Shown here piece by piece: positions 49,921 through 62,699 of a stretch of 64,000 bases of DNA (the stretch's first letter is position 1; each line of letters starts with the position of its first letter). The translations under genes were made by a program, and so were the position numbers. The DNA lies in the NCBI GenBank assembly GCA_947846985.1, contig CANTUZ010000020.1, forward strand, positions 4,169,959 to 4,233,958, written 5' to 3'. The stretch comes from Fratercula arctica. Taxonomy: Eukaryota; Chordata; Aves; Charadriiformes; Alcidae. The notes under the pieces were generated by a model, which saw only the letters and a program-made list of their open reading frames with translations, did no database searches and was not told the origin of the DNA.

Positions 49921-51140
49921 GTAACGTGTGGCCATCGTCTTGCATTTGCATTCATCATTCATGAGGTCTCCTCGTTACCAGTAACTTACAGCAGGGCTAC
50001 AGGAACTTCCTTTTGGGCTTGTCCTTTTTCCTCTGAACCCTTCAGAGGAGGCTTTGCCCCCATAACAGCATCCCAGCTCATCTAATTACTTACTAAGCTC
50101 TTTTTCTGGTTAGCCGACATCTGCCCATTTCCAATTAATCCTTGTTCACAAGCTCAATAACCTGAGCCATCTGTATAGGTAAGCTTCCCATTAAACATTT
50201 ACAGGACATAACAAGAGAGTATTGAAGCAACTGTTGCTGAGACAACCCAGGCGGGTGTCTGCATGCGGGGGAGTAGCTGACCCCGTGTCTCAACTGCCAC
50301 CCTGCAATCGAATGAGAAAAATATATGGGTGTAAAAATGTATGTGTGTGGCCCGTCACACACCCCCAAAAGGCTACGTGCTCCTCTCGCTTACATCCATG
50401 AACATTCTTGCTACGTTAGCATGATAAAAGCTTTTAAAATAATTAAACAGCATTTTGGGCCCAAGAAATGCTAGCAACCAAATAGCCTTTAAATAAAACA
50501 TTAAGCAGCAGCTCTTGATGCCCTTTAACCTCAAATGCTTAAAATAGCTCAGAAGTCAGTCTGACCCCCCGTTCAGCTTTCCTGAACAGGGTGAAATGTG
50601 TCCTTAATTCTAGTTGAGACATTATCTTTGTCTCCACGCTTCATCAGTTACTGCCCTTGTTTTGAAAGAACAGTTCTGTTTCAAAATCTTGCTCAGATGG
50701 GGTTTTATCTCACAGAATGCCTCCGTCCTTTTTCCCATTCAAGGTTTCCATCTCTGTGGCAGCCCAGAGAAGATCCTTTGCCAATATATCCCATTCCCTC
50801 AACAGCGATTAGTGCCAACAGAGGGGCAAAGTCTTGCCTAAAAACCTTTGTGAAAACGAAGGGGTCTCAGCAATGAAGCCAGAGCATTGACAACTTTTCA
50901 AGTGTATCTCAAGATGCGGGGTGAGAGTTGGAAGATAATAGCTTTTTAAGGGTGTAAAGAGTATAAGGGGCCACAAAAGGGGTGATGGTGACTCCGCTGC
51001 TCCCTCAGCACCGAGGCGAAGCACAAGGCACCGGGGCAGGAAGCTTCTGGGCTGTGAATGAACTCCTCCAAGGCTCGGGAGACAGGAGGGACCTCGGGGG
51101 ACCAAAGGGACCTCGGTGGGACAAGCACAGTGCTGGCCCC
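49921..51140. other. Non-coding stretch, no gene recognised
   Basis: AT-rich segments (50,400-50,560) with homeodomain-like words, then ordinary sequence. No gene signal is visible. Confidence 0.5.
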
Positions 51141-51149
51141 TTCCCGGTA

Positions 51150-51287
51150 GTTCCTGCACGGAGCCACGGGGGGGCGCCACTTGCCCCGCCACCGGCCCCG
51201 CTGGCCCCGGTATCCCCCGCAGTGCGGCCCCGCAATCGGATCCGCGCTCTGCGAACTGATCGGTGCTGCCAGCTGGCCCGGCGCAAA
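51150..51287. other. Small CpG-rich patch
   Basis: About 140 bases with many CpG dinucleotides and high GC in an otherwise CpG-poor region, directly bordering a minisatellite. It may be a small CpG island, a recent insertion or a GC-rich minisatellite precursor. No start codon with a recognisable product is associated with it. Confidence 0.5.
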
Positions 51288-51475
51288 ATCCAGGGCACGA
51301 ACATCCAGGGCACGAACATCGAGGGTGCACAAATCGAGGGCACGAATGTCGAGGGGATGTGTTCATCGAGGACCTGAACATCGAGGGTGCGCACACATCG
51401 AGGGTGCACGCATAGAGGACATGAACATCAAGGGTGCACACAGATCAAGGGTGCACACACATTGAGGACATGTGC
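51288..51475. repeat. Minisatellite with about 15-bp unit, about 12 copies
   Basis: The unit approximates ATCGAGGGTGCACAAC, with variants such as ATCCAGGGCACGAAC and ATCGAGGACCTGAAC. It is 15-17 bases long and repeated in one direction. Because many units are 15 bases, frames stay open for several repeats on both strands, giving repetitive peptides that I do not regard as real proteins. Confidence 0.9.
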
Positions 51476-54400
51476 ATTGTGGTCTTAAGCTTGGGTCCGC
51501 ACCGGCAGCATGGGTACCTCTGTGCTGGCTGGCAAATTGCTGCCTGTATAGTTAGTTTGAAGCTAGCTTGGGAGGGAGAGATGATCAGCTCTCGACCTCC
51601 ATGTGGGGTCCGAGATGCTGGTGTAGTAAACACACAGGCCTATGCCAGCACCCTTGAAAGAGCACTTAATTCTGTTAGCTAATGGCTACAGGAGGCTCCT
51701 GTCCCCAGTGCAGACCAGTCAAGATCTCTCCAATCGTACATTTGCATTAGTAACTTTTTTCGCTCTGATGGTGTACACTGTCAGTCTGGTTATCTGCTCA
51801 GAGCCTGAGCTTCAATTCCAAAGGAATGTGGCTGATCCTTGCTGTGTGAAGCTGCCTGCTTTGTGTGGGTGCTCTGCTGTTTGGAGTGTGGTGCTGAGCA
51901 GCCGAGGTCTGGCGTTGCTGTCAGTAGGTCATGGGAGAATCTCTGTGTCCTGGGGACAGGAGACTGGGTGCTTCATCAGGGTACATTGCTTCCAGCTTGG
52001 TACACTCTCGACTTTTGCTTACAACGTAGGAGTTGTGCTTCAGTCCAGGAACTGAAGCACCTAGTGCAGCCTGCTGTCTGCCCGCTCTTATCTAAAGACA
52101 GGCTGAATTTCACAAGCCCCAGTCTGTGCCGGCTGGTGTCACTCAGAGCAGATTCAGCAAATAATTCTGAATATTGCAGACATGAGAGAAACCCCAGGTA
52201 GGCTAAGGACTGTGGCTAACTTGAAAGCAGTAAAAGTGAAATTCATCAAAGCAGCTACCAATTACTTATTTCACTCAGGGACATGCTGCAGGGAAGGAAG
52301 GTTAGGTTTCTAGCGTGTGAATGCACTTCGGCTGAGCACTTGCATGCTGGCTAGCCTGTTCAGTGGGGCGTGGGAGTGGGGAAGTTGGAGTAAGGGCTTT
52401 GTCCTGAGTTTAATCTTGTATTCCTATCTTTCAGTATGGGGACTCTCCTGGGGCTGATCTAGGGCAGAGAGAGCCTTGAAATGCTGCCAGGTTTGTTTGG
52501 GAGGTGGAGGAGGAAGTGGAAGTAGAACCATCTGTATAATAGTCTCTTGGAATAGCAATCATTTCTCCTCATTGATCAGACACGGTGAGGGAGGGGGTGA
52601 AGGGGCTTCCCTTCCATTTGCTGACTCTTTATTTTACCCGCAGGGAAGTGAACACACCCTTGTCCCATCTGTAGCTGGGACAGAGCCACCTCTCCGCGCA
52701 GAGCCGAGATGCTCTCTGTGCCTCTCTTCCTTTTCTTCCTCGCTCACAGGCTGGATGCAGTCATCCTTCCAAGAATCCAGGCACCCTCAACGTGCTTCTC
52801 ACCGGGAGCCTTTTGTTGCCATGCCAATCTCTATAAAAACTTTAAAATCTGCGGTGCCCTCCACAATACCACAACCCCTGGCACTCCTGGCAGTGACACA
52901 GGAGGCTCCGGACGCTGTTACCGTGCTTTTGTTAGCAGAGGAAGCAGCGTGCAGGCTTTCCTTCTTTGGAAGCATTGCTCTGCTCCACATCCCCACTCGG
53001 CTCCATGCAGAGGGTTTAACTGTGCTGTGTGGCTGTCTCCTACGTCACATGTTTTTAAGAAGCTCTTGCCAGCTTCCTGCTGAGGAGCTGATTCTGCTGA
53101 CGTCTGCAGAGCAGGCCACGTCAGGCACGGCTGGGAAGGGAAATACAGTCCTTTTTTGGGTGCAGACTAGAGCAAAGTCTATTGGCCCCAGCAGAGAGGA
53201 GGGCTGAGATTCAGGAACAGCTGGGGTCTGTCAGTAATTTAGCACTAAGAGCTTAAACAATACCCAGGATAAACACACTCCAGGACTGGCAGACCTCCCT
53301 CTTTTTCTCAGCTCAGCACAATATTTTCCTTTCTCTTTTAAAAATGTCACTGCTGATAATTAATTTGAGTGGAATGCTTTTCCAGAGTTATATTTAGATT
53401 TTCTTCTCCAACAGCACTCCCCCATTCCAGCTTCTCTAATGCAGCTGTATCGCTCTGCTTTTTGAAATGGAAACCATCGTTTGCCTTCCACGAAACTTAG
53501 CAGTTTCATATCCCAAGGCAGCACCTGAACTGGGGCACTTTTGGGGGTTCAAAAAGGCTGTGTTTGTGAAGAAAGTGAACTAGAGGAGCAAAGCAGAACC
53601 CCTCCATACTTCCAGCTTCAGTCTGGAGGCTTTCAAGTGCCTGGAAAAGGGGGGATTAAACAGCCCTGGATCACAGCACACTTAAAGAGGCGTGTTATTC
53701 AGAGTAGGTTATATATATGTGCACGTATTTGGAAATTTGGACAGTTTACAACAGGTCTTTAAGATAGGCTTAAGTCAAATCCCCACCTGACTGCTTCTCA
53801 GCTTCTGGGAAAACCCCAAGCTAGACGCAAAATCCACAGCAAGGCACCTTTCCCCAGCACACACGTTCTACCTGCCTGGCAAGGCTTTGCTTTCTTTGCT
53901 TTCTCTACCTTCCCTGCAGCTCTGACATGGCTCTATGCTGCAAAGTTCCTCCTTTCATGTGGGTGGTTGTGAGATAAGATAGCTCTGTTCTGCGCCTACG
54001 TGGCATAGTTTAAAAAAAAAAAATTTAAAAAAAAAATCAGGCTACCAGGGTTACAGAGCTGTGAGGAGGAGCTCGTTAATCTGAGAACAGCTTTCTACCC
54101 TTGCATAAACAGCCCAAAATGAAGGACAATTACAGTGCTGCCATTGTGGGATACCCTGCTCATCTGGAAAGTCCCTGTACACCCCCCCCCCCAGCCCAGC
54201 CTGACCCCGGGGCCTCCCAGCGCTCTGGTTTAAGGAGTGTGTTGGCCATAAGTGAGGGTCACACCCAGGGCTCTAATCTTATCGAACAGTGGCGCAAACC
54301 TGTCCAGCAGGGTCATAGAGCAAGATGCAAAGTGGGCCCATTGGGAATACTGCTGGTTTTCTCATGTTGGTCAAGACGTGGTCAGAATCTTTTCTATGCC

Positions 54401-56810
54401 ATGTGTGATGCCTTTCTTTGCATAGTTAAAGCTGCATAAAGTGTAATTAGGCAGCCCCATATAATTAAGACAATTATGTATGGTAAGCACCCCACAGAGT
54501 AATTGTGGCCAATTTTTAGCATACCCAGGGGCACTTACAGGGCCCAAAGTGGCCCTTCAAATGATTTACCTGCTCACATGTCTCTAAAGCATTCATCTTA
54601 GGTGTGTCTTAGGTGACATCTTTGAAGTGGACATTATTGTTCTGCTTCTGCTGAGAAACAGCTGGCTGGAGAAGACGTACTCTTTTTTTTTTCTATTTTT
54701 TCTTCCTTCTTGCAAAAAACGGGGTTTCGTATCTTGTTTCTGTTCTGAAGCAGCATGAAACCGAGACACTGGATGTGAGTGACCCAGATTAAGATGTGGC
54801 TCTCCAGAAGAAGGGCTTGACTTTGAGAGCTGTCACTCCGCAGGGGGAGCGTGGGTTGCTCTAGGCAGAGGCTCACTTGCTCGCTGTCTTCTTCTCTTGC
54901 TTTTTGATGAGAAATTCCAGCATGGTTCTGAGAATTCTTCCCAACAAAATGGTGCTGGTGAGAAAAAACTTCCTTGAAGTGTTTTGTTTGTAGTGGAAGA
55001 ATATGTCAGTTCTCCTGCAAATACCATGAGATTCCTCCTTTAGATCCTGTTCTTTTCAGACAAAAGGCAGCTCTCTGCTTTCTTCTACCCTTTTACCAGG
55101 TTTCTGAAAGCCATCTTGTCCCTTCCCTCCTGAAGACTGACCTCTGCTTAAGAAGAAAAATGCCTGAGGCAAGCCATGTCCTAATCTGCATCTCAGCTCT
55201 AAATCTGGAGTCACTCCATCCTCTTCCAGAGAAATATGAGCCAGTATCTGGCTATGATAACTGAACGTCAGCACCAATCCTGATACAGAAGGCAGCTGAG
55301 CACTAGGAAGGACTGTGTTAAGATCCAGAGGCTGTAGGAAGTGGTAAATTGGAAAAAAATGCGTCATTGCCTACCCCCACTAGCCAGGAAGAGCCCTTCT
55401 TGCTGTGTGCTGTCTGTGCTTGGAGGAGGGGGCGTCATGAGCACAAAGGATCTTTTCTTGGAGTCAGCAGAGCTGCCCACAGGGCACAAGTTTGCTGGTT
55501 GGGTGGACCAGATCCTCCTCTAGCTTGCCAGCAGCACATATGTTTACATCTGGGATGTTTTCTAATGCATGTGTTCCAGTCCGTGCAGAGCTCAGGCCTT
55601 CCCATTTCTGAAAAGAAAGCTGAGAGAGCTCTGTGAACGGCCCTGGGATACAGCAGGGTGTGAGCAAAGGCTGAGTGTCAACGTGTGGTGCGACAACACT
55701 CCCCTGCCTCTGGCTCCCCAGGCTGCATGCTCTGCTGTGCTGGTGTCCTTCCAAGAGAGCTCCAGGAAAGTCAGCGAATTTAGTGATTTTGATAGCTTCT
55801 AAGATGTTTAAAATCACAGTGGGTCTTCTACCTTCTCCCCACCCCAAAACACACGCAACATTCAACACTGAAATTTGATTCTTTTTCTTCGCTTCTTTTA
55901 GCTGACTCACGTGTTTCAGACTCATGGATCTGCAGAGCTGGTTCATGTTTTCAATTTTCTTCTTAGCAATAACCTTTTCTTAAATTAAAAGCTCACCCCT
56001 TGCAGGAGGGAAAGAAAAGCTTCAAACATGAGAAGACTTGTGATGAGATCTCGAGCATTGGCAACTTTGAGCTGGAATTTCTAATGGTGGAACAGAACAG
56101 TTTGAGCACAATGTGGCCTTGCTAGAAAGAGGGAAAACAGCCATTTATGGCAGACAAATGTGTACAATTGCCACGCAAGGGCCCTCCTGGGCTCTGGAGC
56201 AGGGAGGGTGAAGGGTGCATGAGTTATTATTAGCTGCTTTGTATGGTAAAGAGGCCCTTCAGTTGCCTGGTCTCTGCAAAAACTGCTTCACTCGGGAGTA
56301 CTCTTGAGAATGAGGGAGTGGAAGGCAGGAATTTGAGACCCTTTTAAGGTCTCTTTACTCTCCCAGCCTCCACAGATTTCAAGGGCATGTATATGAGGCA
56401 AATCCGAAATGGTTATCATGGTGAGAGCTGCAGGCATGGGAGGGAGCGGAGATCCCTGGAGCCCTGTCAGCCAGGAGTAATGGCTCACATAGGGATGTTT
56501 TCTTGCTGCACTGGGCCATTTCCGTAGCGAGTGTCCGTGATCTGGGTTGAGAATGGCCCTTCCGCAGGGACCATAAGAAAACAGTCCTGGCCCTTGTGTT
56601 TTCGTATGGCTTGTTGCTACAGGGAAACTGGAAGGTGATTTTCCCCTTCCTTCCCCTCTTGCACAGTGTTTTCTTTGGGTAGACCTTCACGGTATTCATC
56701 CTCTTTCTAGCAGGGGGTTCCTACGTTCCAAGCTCTTCCACTCATCACAAATGCATCTTTTCAGGTTCATAAGTCTCCAGGTGCTTTTATAAAGGGAAGT
56801 GAGCCACCAT
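51476..56810. other. Right flank, no gene recognised
   Basis: Contains overlapping plus frames of 243 codons (52,476-53,207) and 124 codons (52,709-53,083), neither recognisable. It also holds A/T tracts at about 54,010-54,037, a C-run at about 54,183-54,193 and a motif-rich candidate regulatory block at 54,425-54,600. No supported gene. Confidence 0.45.
54425..54600. promoter_or_regulatory. Candidate conserved non-coding element
   Basis: A low-degeneracy block with several homeodomain core words in close spacing: 'gtgtaattaggcag', 'tataattaagacaattatg', 'agtaattgtggccaattttt'. No coding or repeat explanation fits. It is called on motif density and appearance only. Confidence 0.3.
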
Positions 56811-56814
56811 GCTC

Positions 56815-56905
56815 ATAAGGAAACTGAGGCACATACTGAGAAAAAGTGAGTTGCTTTTGCAAATACAGAGTGGGCAGGTGCCAGCAGCAGGATCAACCCC
56901 ATCAT
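56815..56905 (-). repeat. MIR SINE remnant (antisense on +)
   Basis: 'cataaggaaactgaggcaca', then 'gtgagttgcttttgcaaata' and 'gggcaggtgccagcagcagg', follow an inverted MIR core. Ends are approximate. Confidence 0.55.
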
Positions 56906-57425
56906 GCTTGTTCAGCTGCTTTTCAGGCCATCTGGGAGGAACGCGATCCTAAGCACACACAGCAGAGCTGGACAGTAAGGGATTCCAACCTGGCTTCACA
57001 TCTTGAGATGGGGAGCAGGGATATAGTTAGCTTTTGGACTCTGTGAGCCTTCAACAGGCTGCATCAGAGGGGAAAACCTTGACAGATGCCCCCAGAGTCC
57101 CATACTGGAGGTCGCAGAAGCATGTGAACTATAACTCTTGTTTTACACTGCCATAACAATGCTGAGATCCAGATTTCCCAAATGCTGGTGATCTCAGACA
57201 TTGTTTTGGGCAGCTCTTTAACCATGAATATTAACTTTCAAATCTTGGGTTACCCAACAAGATTTCACATCCAGACCTGAGTCTGGTCAGGGTGAGCAGA
57301 TAGATCGAATTAGACTCTGCGCAGCTCTGACACAGCAGATGGGGCTGGTCTGGGACCAGAGCTGCTGGGGATGCTGCAAACAAAAGATGTATGACCTGGT
57401 GCTTAGGAATCTGAGTTTTGGGGGG
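56906..57425. other. Non-coding stretch, no gene recognised
   Basis: Short frames only. Nothing identifiable. Confidence 0.5.
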
Positions 57426-57429
57426 ACAT

Positions 57430-57570
57430 CTCAGTTCAATTCGTGGCTTCATCACAAACCTGCCCCAGGCATGCCATTCTGCTTTCCCATGACTCAGTTT
57501 ACCTTCTGGGAAATAGGGGAGAAGGGAAGAAACAGCACCTGACTTTGTGGGCTAATTTTAGGGATAGCTA
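57430..57570 (+). repeat. MIR SINE remnant (sense)
   Basis: 'cagttcaattcgtggcttca', 'ctgccccaggcatgccattc' and 'ccatgactcagtttaccttc' followed by 'tgggaaatagggg' keep MIR order, including the tRNA-like B-box region. Ends are approximate. Confidence 0.6.
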
Positions 57571-60500
57571 TATTAAAGACACTTCAGTCTTTCAGCCCTT
57601 GGGATATCCTGTGCAGGTGGGGGGGAGTTGCTGAGGGGCATGGGGTCCCCAGGCAGGGTGGTGCTGGCTGTGCAGCGAAGAAGCAGGATGCATCCTGCTC
57701 TAACAGAGGGGTTTCAATCCCTGCCTGGCACCTCTGTTCCCTTCCCTGGCCTGTGCTGATGTCTTGGCTGCTGGCAGATTGGATTGCGCTTTCCCAGCTG
57801 TGAGGAAGGCTTCCTGACAGAATTCCCATGTATTATTCACTCAGCATGGCCCCAGCCAAGGCTCAGTACAGGAAGGGGAAAGTGGGTTATTGTTGTTTTT
57901 CCAAACCTCCTTTTGTTTTCTAAGGAATGTGGCTGCAAAGCCCTGCTGCCAAAGCCTCTCTTGAGAGTCCTGCTCGGAGGGTAGGTCTTCCTTGGGGCTT
58001 CTGTGCCCAACGGGGGAATTACGCCAGCAAGTGAGCTGCATGTTGTTTCTTTTACAAACAAGTAGCTATTCCCCGTGTGACGCAGTTCACCCCACTCTCC
58101 ATCCTCCCACGCGCTGTGGCTATCACTGATCTTCAGTGTTTCCTTTTCCTCTGTGACCTCGTGGGGAACAGTGTCCGTATGCTGGATTTCATCGTTGTTC
58201 TTGGTATGTCTTAGCCACTCTCTTTGTTTTTTGATGCCTGCTCAAATTCCAGAGGTGCTGAGAGATCCCAGATGGCTTTGCTGACCTCTCTGTAGGAGAC
58301 AGGGACATAGCTGTCTGGGGTGGGAGTGGGACCATCCCTGCCATTACTGGTGGGTGGAGTGGGGCAGGGCTGGGGTATAACTGGGCTCCCAAAAGCATTA
58401 ATTATAGTGTGAGATGATGAGGAGGACAATCACTGCAAGGAGCTCTGGGGAACTCTGGTCAGCAGGTGTGGACTGAAGCGGCCTGGGCCAGGGTGGCTGG
58501 TCTCTCAGGATGATCTATGCTCTAGCAGAGTCCTTGGGGCCAGGTCTTTGACCATCACATCCCTAGCATACGTCAGGAGACCCATTTCCAGGATACTGAA
58601 GTTATGTTTAGCTTAAGCAGGTTTAAATGTGCCTGTTTCATTCCAAACCTAGCTTTTACATGAAGCTCCTGGGTTTTCGTAAAGCGAGACCGAAGTCCTG
58701 AGCAGAAATTAAGCAATAGATTAAGGCCTTGGACAGGCACCAAAGTCTGACCTGAAAATGGCTCAGGAATCCAGCCCCCACCTCCTCTCCTCAAATGTAC
58801 ACAGATAAAATCATGACTCTCTTAATTCCTCTAAATACGAGTGGAAAAATGCCCCCAGAGACTCTGCTAAAGCCTTGGTTGTTGCTGAAATGCAGAAATA
58901 TGAAGAGAGATTATGTGCTGCTTCTGTGAGTAATAGATGTGGCTCTAACCTGAAATTTGGGATCCAAACCCAGATGAACCCTGTGTGCAATCCAAAGCCA
59001 TGCCCAAACCCAGATTTTTGAGTAAATGACCCCTACTTTAATAACTAACCAAATCTCTCCCTCCCTCCCTGGTTGCACACACCCTGGCAGCGCAGGGTGA
59101 GTTCCAGCTCTGAAGCCAGATATCTCTTCGACTCCGGCCTCCCTGACTTTCTTGGATAACAGAACTTTCTGTGGGACTTCTGCAACAGGCAGAGTGAAGA
59201 AAACCACATCTGCTTCCTCTGCTGGAGTCTGCAAGACAGCAAGCAAACGCGTGAATGCTGATACTGAGTCTGTCTTTGCTCTCATGCACAACTGGCCTTT
59301 GGTGTCAGCTTCAAAGGAGCTGTGTTCTGGTTAGAGAGAGCGTGCTGGTCGCATGTGAAATTGTGGGTAGTGTGGAGGTTTGCAAAGCTCTGGAGGGTGG
59401 ATGAGTGTGGTACACCCTGTGCCTGCCTCCCCCTGCCCAGGTGCAGCACCCCACCAAAAACCAATTAGCCATCTTTGCCAGGGAGGGCGAGGAATCCTTG
59501 GGAACAGCCTAGAGCAGTCCTGCAGAGTCCACCTGCTACCCAGGAGGTATCTCTCCAAGCAGGGATCAGTCTGCCTCTTGGGAAAGGGCACCACCCAGAT
59601 CTAAGCTCTTGTAGGGTGTTGCCCTGCTTTATCTGGCCCGTCTTTGTGCACTAATTGATGTTTGCAGGGGTTGGGAGCTTTGCTGGGCTCTGGGAAGCAA
59701 TGGCTTCTTTCATATTTGTGGGTGTAGCCTGAGAAGAACCCCAAGGACCTTCTCCCAGTGTCCCTTCTCTCCCACGCTGGAGCTTGGACCATCTGCACAC
59801 TGCAGCTCTTGCTGGCTCTAAAACTGAAGTCCCCCCATGGATTCACAATCTGGGCATACATACAGAGGGCACGGGGAGAGGGATGGATTGGGCAGAGCTT
59901 TGTCCGTAGAGCAACTACAGATTATGCCTGACATAATCCATGCTGGAGAGTTGAGCTGGGGACCAAGAGGAGGGCTGGTGGGGAGGGAGAGAAGGGGAAG
60001 CCAGATCCATATGACCAGATCCATAGCCTATGATGGTAATGAGATTCTGGAATTAACCTTAACCAGGTCAGCTTGCCATAAACTACACTGACTGTGGTGT
60101 AACCGTGCTGGAGTAGGCCAAAATCTGGAAGTCCTAGAGCTACTTGTCTTCTCTTTTGTTAAGCAGCACCTGCTACACTAAGGCTTTGAAGTCTGTATGG
60201 GACTGGCTTGATCTCTTCAGCCTTGTGGGAAAACAGAATTTCCCAGAAAGATCCAATTTTCTGTTTGACACTGTATGTCCTATAAAACACTCAAGCAAAG
60301 GATGCTGTGGTGGTAGCTCAGGTCTCTGGTGCTGTAATAGAAAATTGCTTTAATCTGCAACCGTCTCCTGCTCTTCTCCTCTAAAGTGTGGTTAAATCAA
60401 CTGTTCTTCACAGGCTCTCAAAGAACACATTTGAGCCCAGCAGAGATCCCCACTCAGTGCCAAGATGTCAGGCGGCTCTGAACAGGGTCAGGAAATTCAC

Positions 60501-62695
60501 TTACCAGCTGCTACAGCAACAGTGCCTTTGGTGCTCTTGCCCTTATTTTTTTGCCGATGATTGGGGTTGCCATGGTGCTACAACACACGTTACCCTGCAT
60601 TAATGCTTTATAAGCAATAAACTCAGATTTCGGCAATGTGCTGCTTTGGCAACTCGTCACAGCGTTGCTCCCTGGCTGAGCTAGAGTTTGGCAGACGAGT
60701 CGCATTCTCACCACCTAAAAAATTCTGTCTTGTGATTTCAACCAGAGGGTGGGTTTTTTTTAACTTCTCATTTCTAAGAAAAGAAAAATCCCCTTTTCGT
60801 AGCATGGCTCCATGTCAGTGAAGTGTGAAATCCCTATATATAACCCTCCAGCCTTAGAAGGAAAGGTGTGAGATAGACCCAAAGAGGGAGGTTTGCCTGA
60901 AAAGCGCTGTCTGGGGGGGAGCCTTACTGGCCCCTTACCCCGCCAGGCTGCAGCACCAGCGCAGCTCATGGGAAGGGCCCCGTGTCTTGCCTCTGCTTTG
61001 TGGCTTGGCACAAGACACAGCACCTCTTAGGCTCAGTTTTCTGCTGTGCTGGTTGTCTGTCTCTCCCACGTTAGACCATAACTCCTCAGCTCATGTGGTT
61101 GTTCATGTGTGTCTTTGCGGTGCTGAGGAAGATTTGGCTCCCAGTGTCCTGTGTTGTTGGTGTGTTGGTCACCAAGGTTAGTGGTGGGTTTGCCTGTTCC
61201 CAGTTGTGGGGAGGGAAAGCATGTTTTGACTGGAGCCAGTATTTATTTGGGGACTTTCTAGAGGGGAAAAGACCAGAGCTTGGGTAGGCAGACACACCCC
61301 AGGGTGCTGCGATAGGGAGAATTGCCAAAGGGCAATTTGCCTCTACGCCCATCTGTGTCTCACATGTGCTGTTGACCTGTGCTGGAGGCGAGGACTGGGA
61401 GAAGTTGTCATCTCCAAGGGCTGGTGAAGGGCAGAAGGGGTGGAGCAGGACAAGGGGCTGTTCAGGGGCACATCCTACTGCAATGCCTTACTCCTGGAGT
61501 CCTACTGCTCCTTGCTCCATTTCTGAGATAGAGACAGGGCTCTGTACTCTTTTTATCTCATAAACTAATAAGCCCGTTCCAGGCTTTACAGCTGACAACT
61601 TTCTCTGGACCTGACTGTGCAAACACCTCCATCCCCACACTGCTCTGGGTCTGCTGCCGTGGTGAGCACTCCTCTGGACCTTTTCTATTGTCTTTTTTCT
61701 ACTCTCTCAAGCTTTGTTCGACAGGAACAGAGATAGGCATCCTGCAGAGAGGATGTGGAAAAAAACAATAACCAAATGCAAAGAACAGGAAACCATCTCT
61801 GAAATCAGTGTGAGGTCATCTACACACCTTCCCCAACGAGGCAGCTTCATGAGGAACTGTAGTCTGAGGCTTCGTCTCTGGCCGATAATATTGAGCTTTG
61901 AACAAATGCCTTCTTATACAAGACACTGTCAACATGGGTCCAGCAAGAAGCTAGTAAGGCCAAGGAGAAAACCCCAGAGTGCACTGAAGGCAGCTGGAGC
62001 CAGCAAGTGCTCAGCACCATTGGAAAACTAGGTCCAAAGTCCTAAGGAGTTTGAAGAAAAAGCAATTCTTTCTGCTTGCGGCTCCCTTGAGTACAGCAAT
62101 GTTTGCTTCCTAAAATACTTCTGAACAGATGTGACATTCGCAGTGGGTCAGGTAGGTTGTTTTCCATGAGGAACCAGCATGCAGTAAGGAAAGTGGAGCA
62201 GAGGGAGGTTGTTCTGCGAAAGACAGCTCCTAGGAACTACATGGTCCCTCGCTGAATCCCGGGCTTGGGCTGCAAAAGCCACCGTGTTCAAATGCCATGG
62301 GGAAAAGCATCCAGCTCTCAGTCCGTGTACAAATCTATTCAGAAGCAGAGAGGAATATTTAAAGGTTCCTGATAGTCTACAAATGAAACTGCCTGGACAT
62401 GCCCAAAACGTGTCCTGACATGTCCCGTCCACAAATCCCAAGGCACTCGGAACTGCCGTGGGGATTCAGCTTACTGGTCACACAGACGGAACAAAGGACC
62501 AAGCTGACAAAAGAGAGTCAGGCACCAAAATAGGTGGTGAAGTGCTTAGCAAAGCCCTGTGCCATGGAGTCATGCAGGATGATAAGCTTCTAGAAGCTGG
62601 GCCTGCCTGGAAGATGCTACGTGCTTTGTCCTTACTGTGGTCTAGACTGCCAGGAATGGATACGTGCCATAAAACATGGTCTGATCTAGCAGCTA
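57571..62695. other. Right flank, no supported gene
   Basis: Several minus-strand frames at 57,837-58,430 and 58,911-59,291 are flanked by reasonable splice acceptors, but no product is recognisable in any frame. They are discussed as a finding, not called as genes. The rest shows only short overlapping frames. Confidence 0.4.
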
Positions 62696-62699
62696 ACAG

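Noticed and set aside
49530..50085. Overlapping 144- and 161-codon frames with internal repeats
   Set aside because: They are explained by the 177-bp tandem duplication, which keeps frames open on both strands.
50809..51441. 210-codon minus-strand frame with repetitive N-terminus
   Set aside because: The repeated peptide comes directly from the 15-bp minisatellite, and the rest from the CpG-rich patch. It is open because of repeat periodicity and high GC.
52476..53207. 243-codon plus-strand frame
   Set aside because: It overlaps a second long frame in another phase, has Ser/Leu-rich arbitrary content and starts in a GGA-rich simple stretch. No family is recognised.
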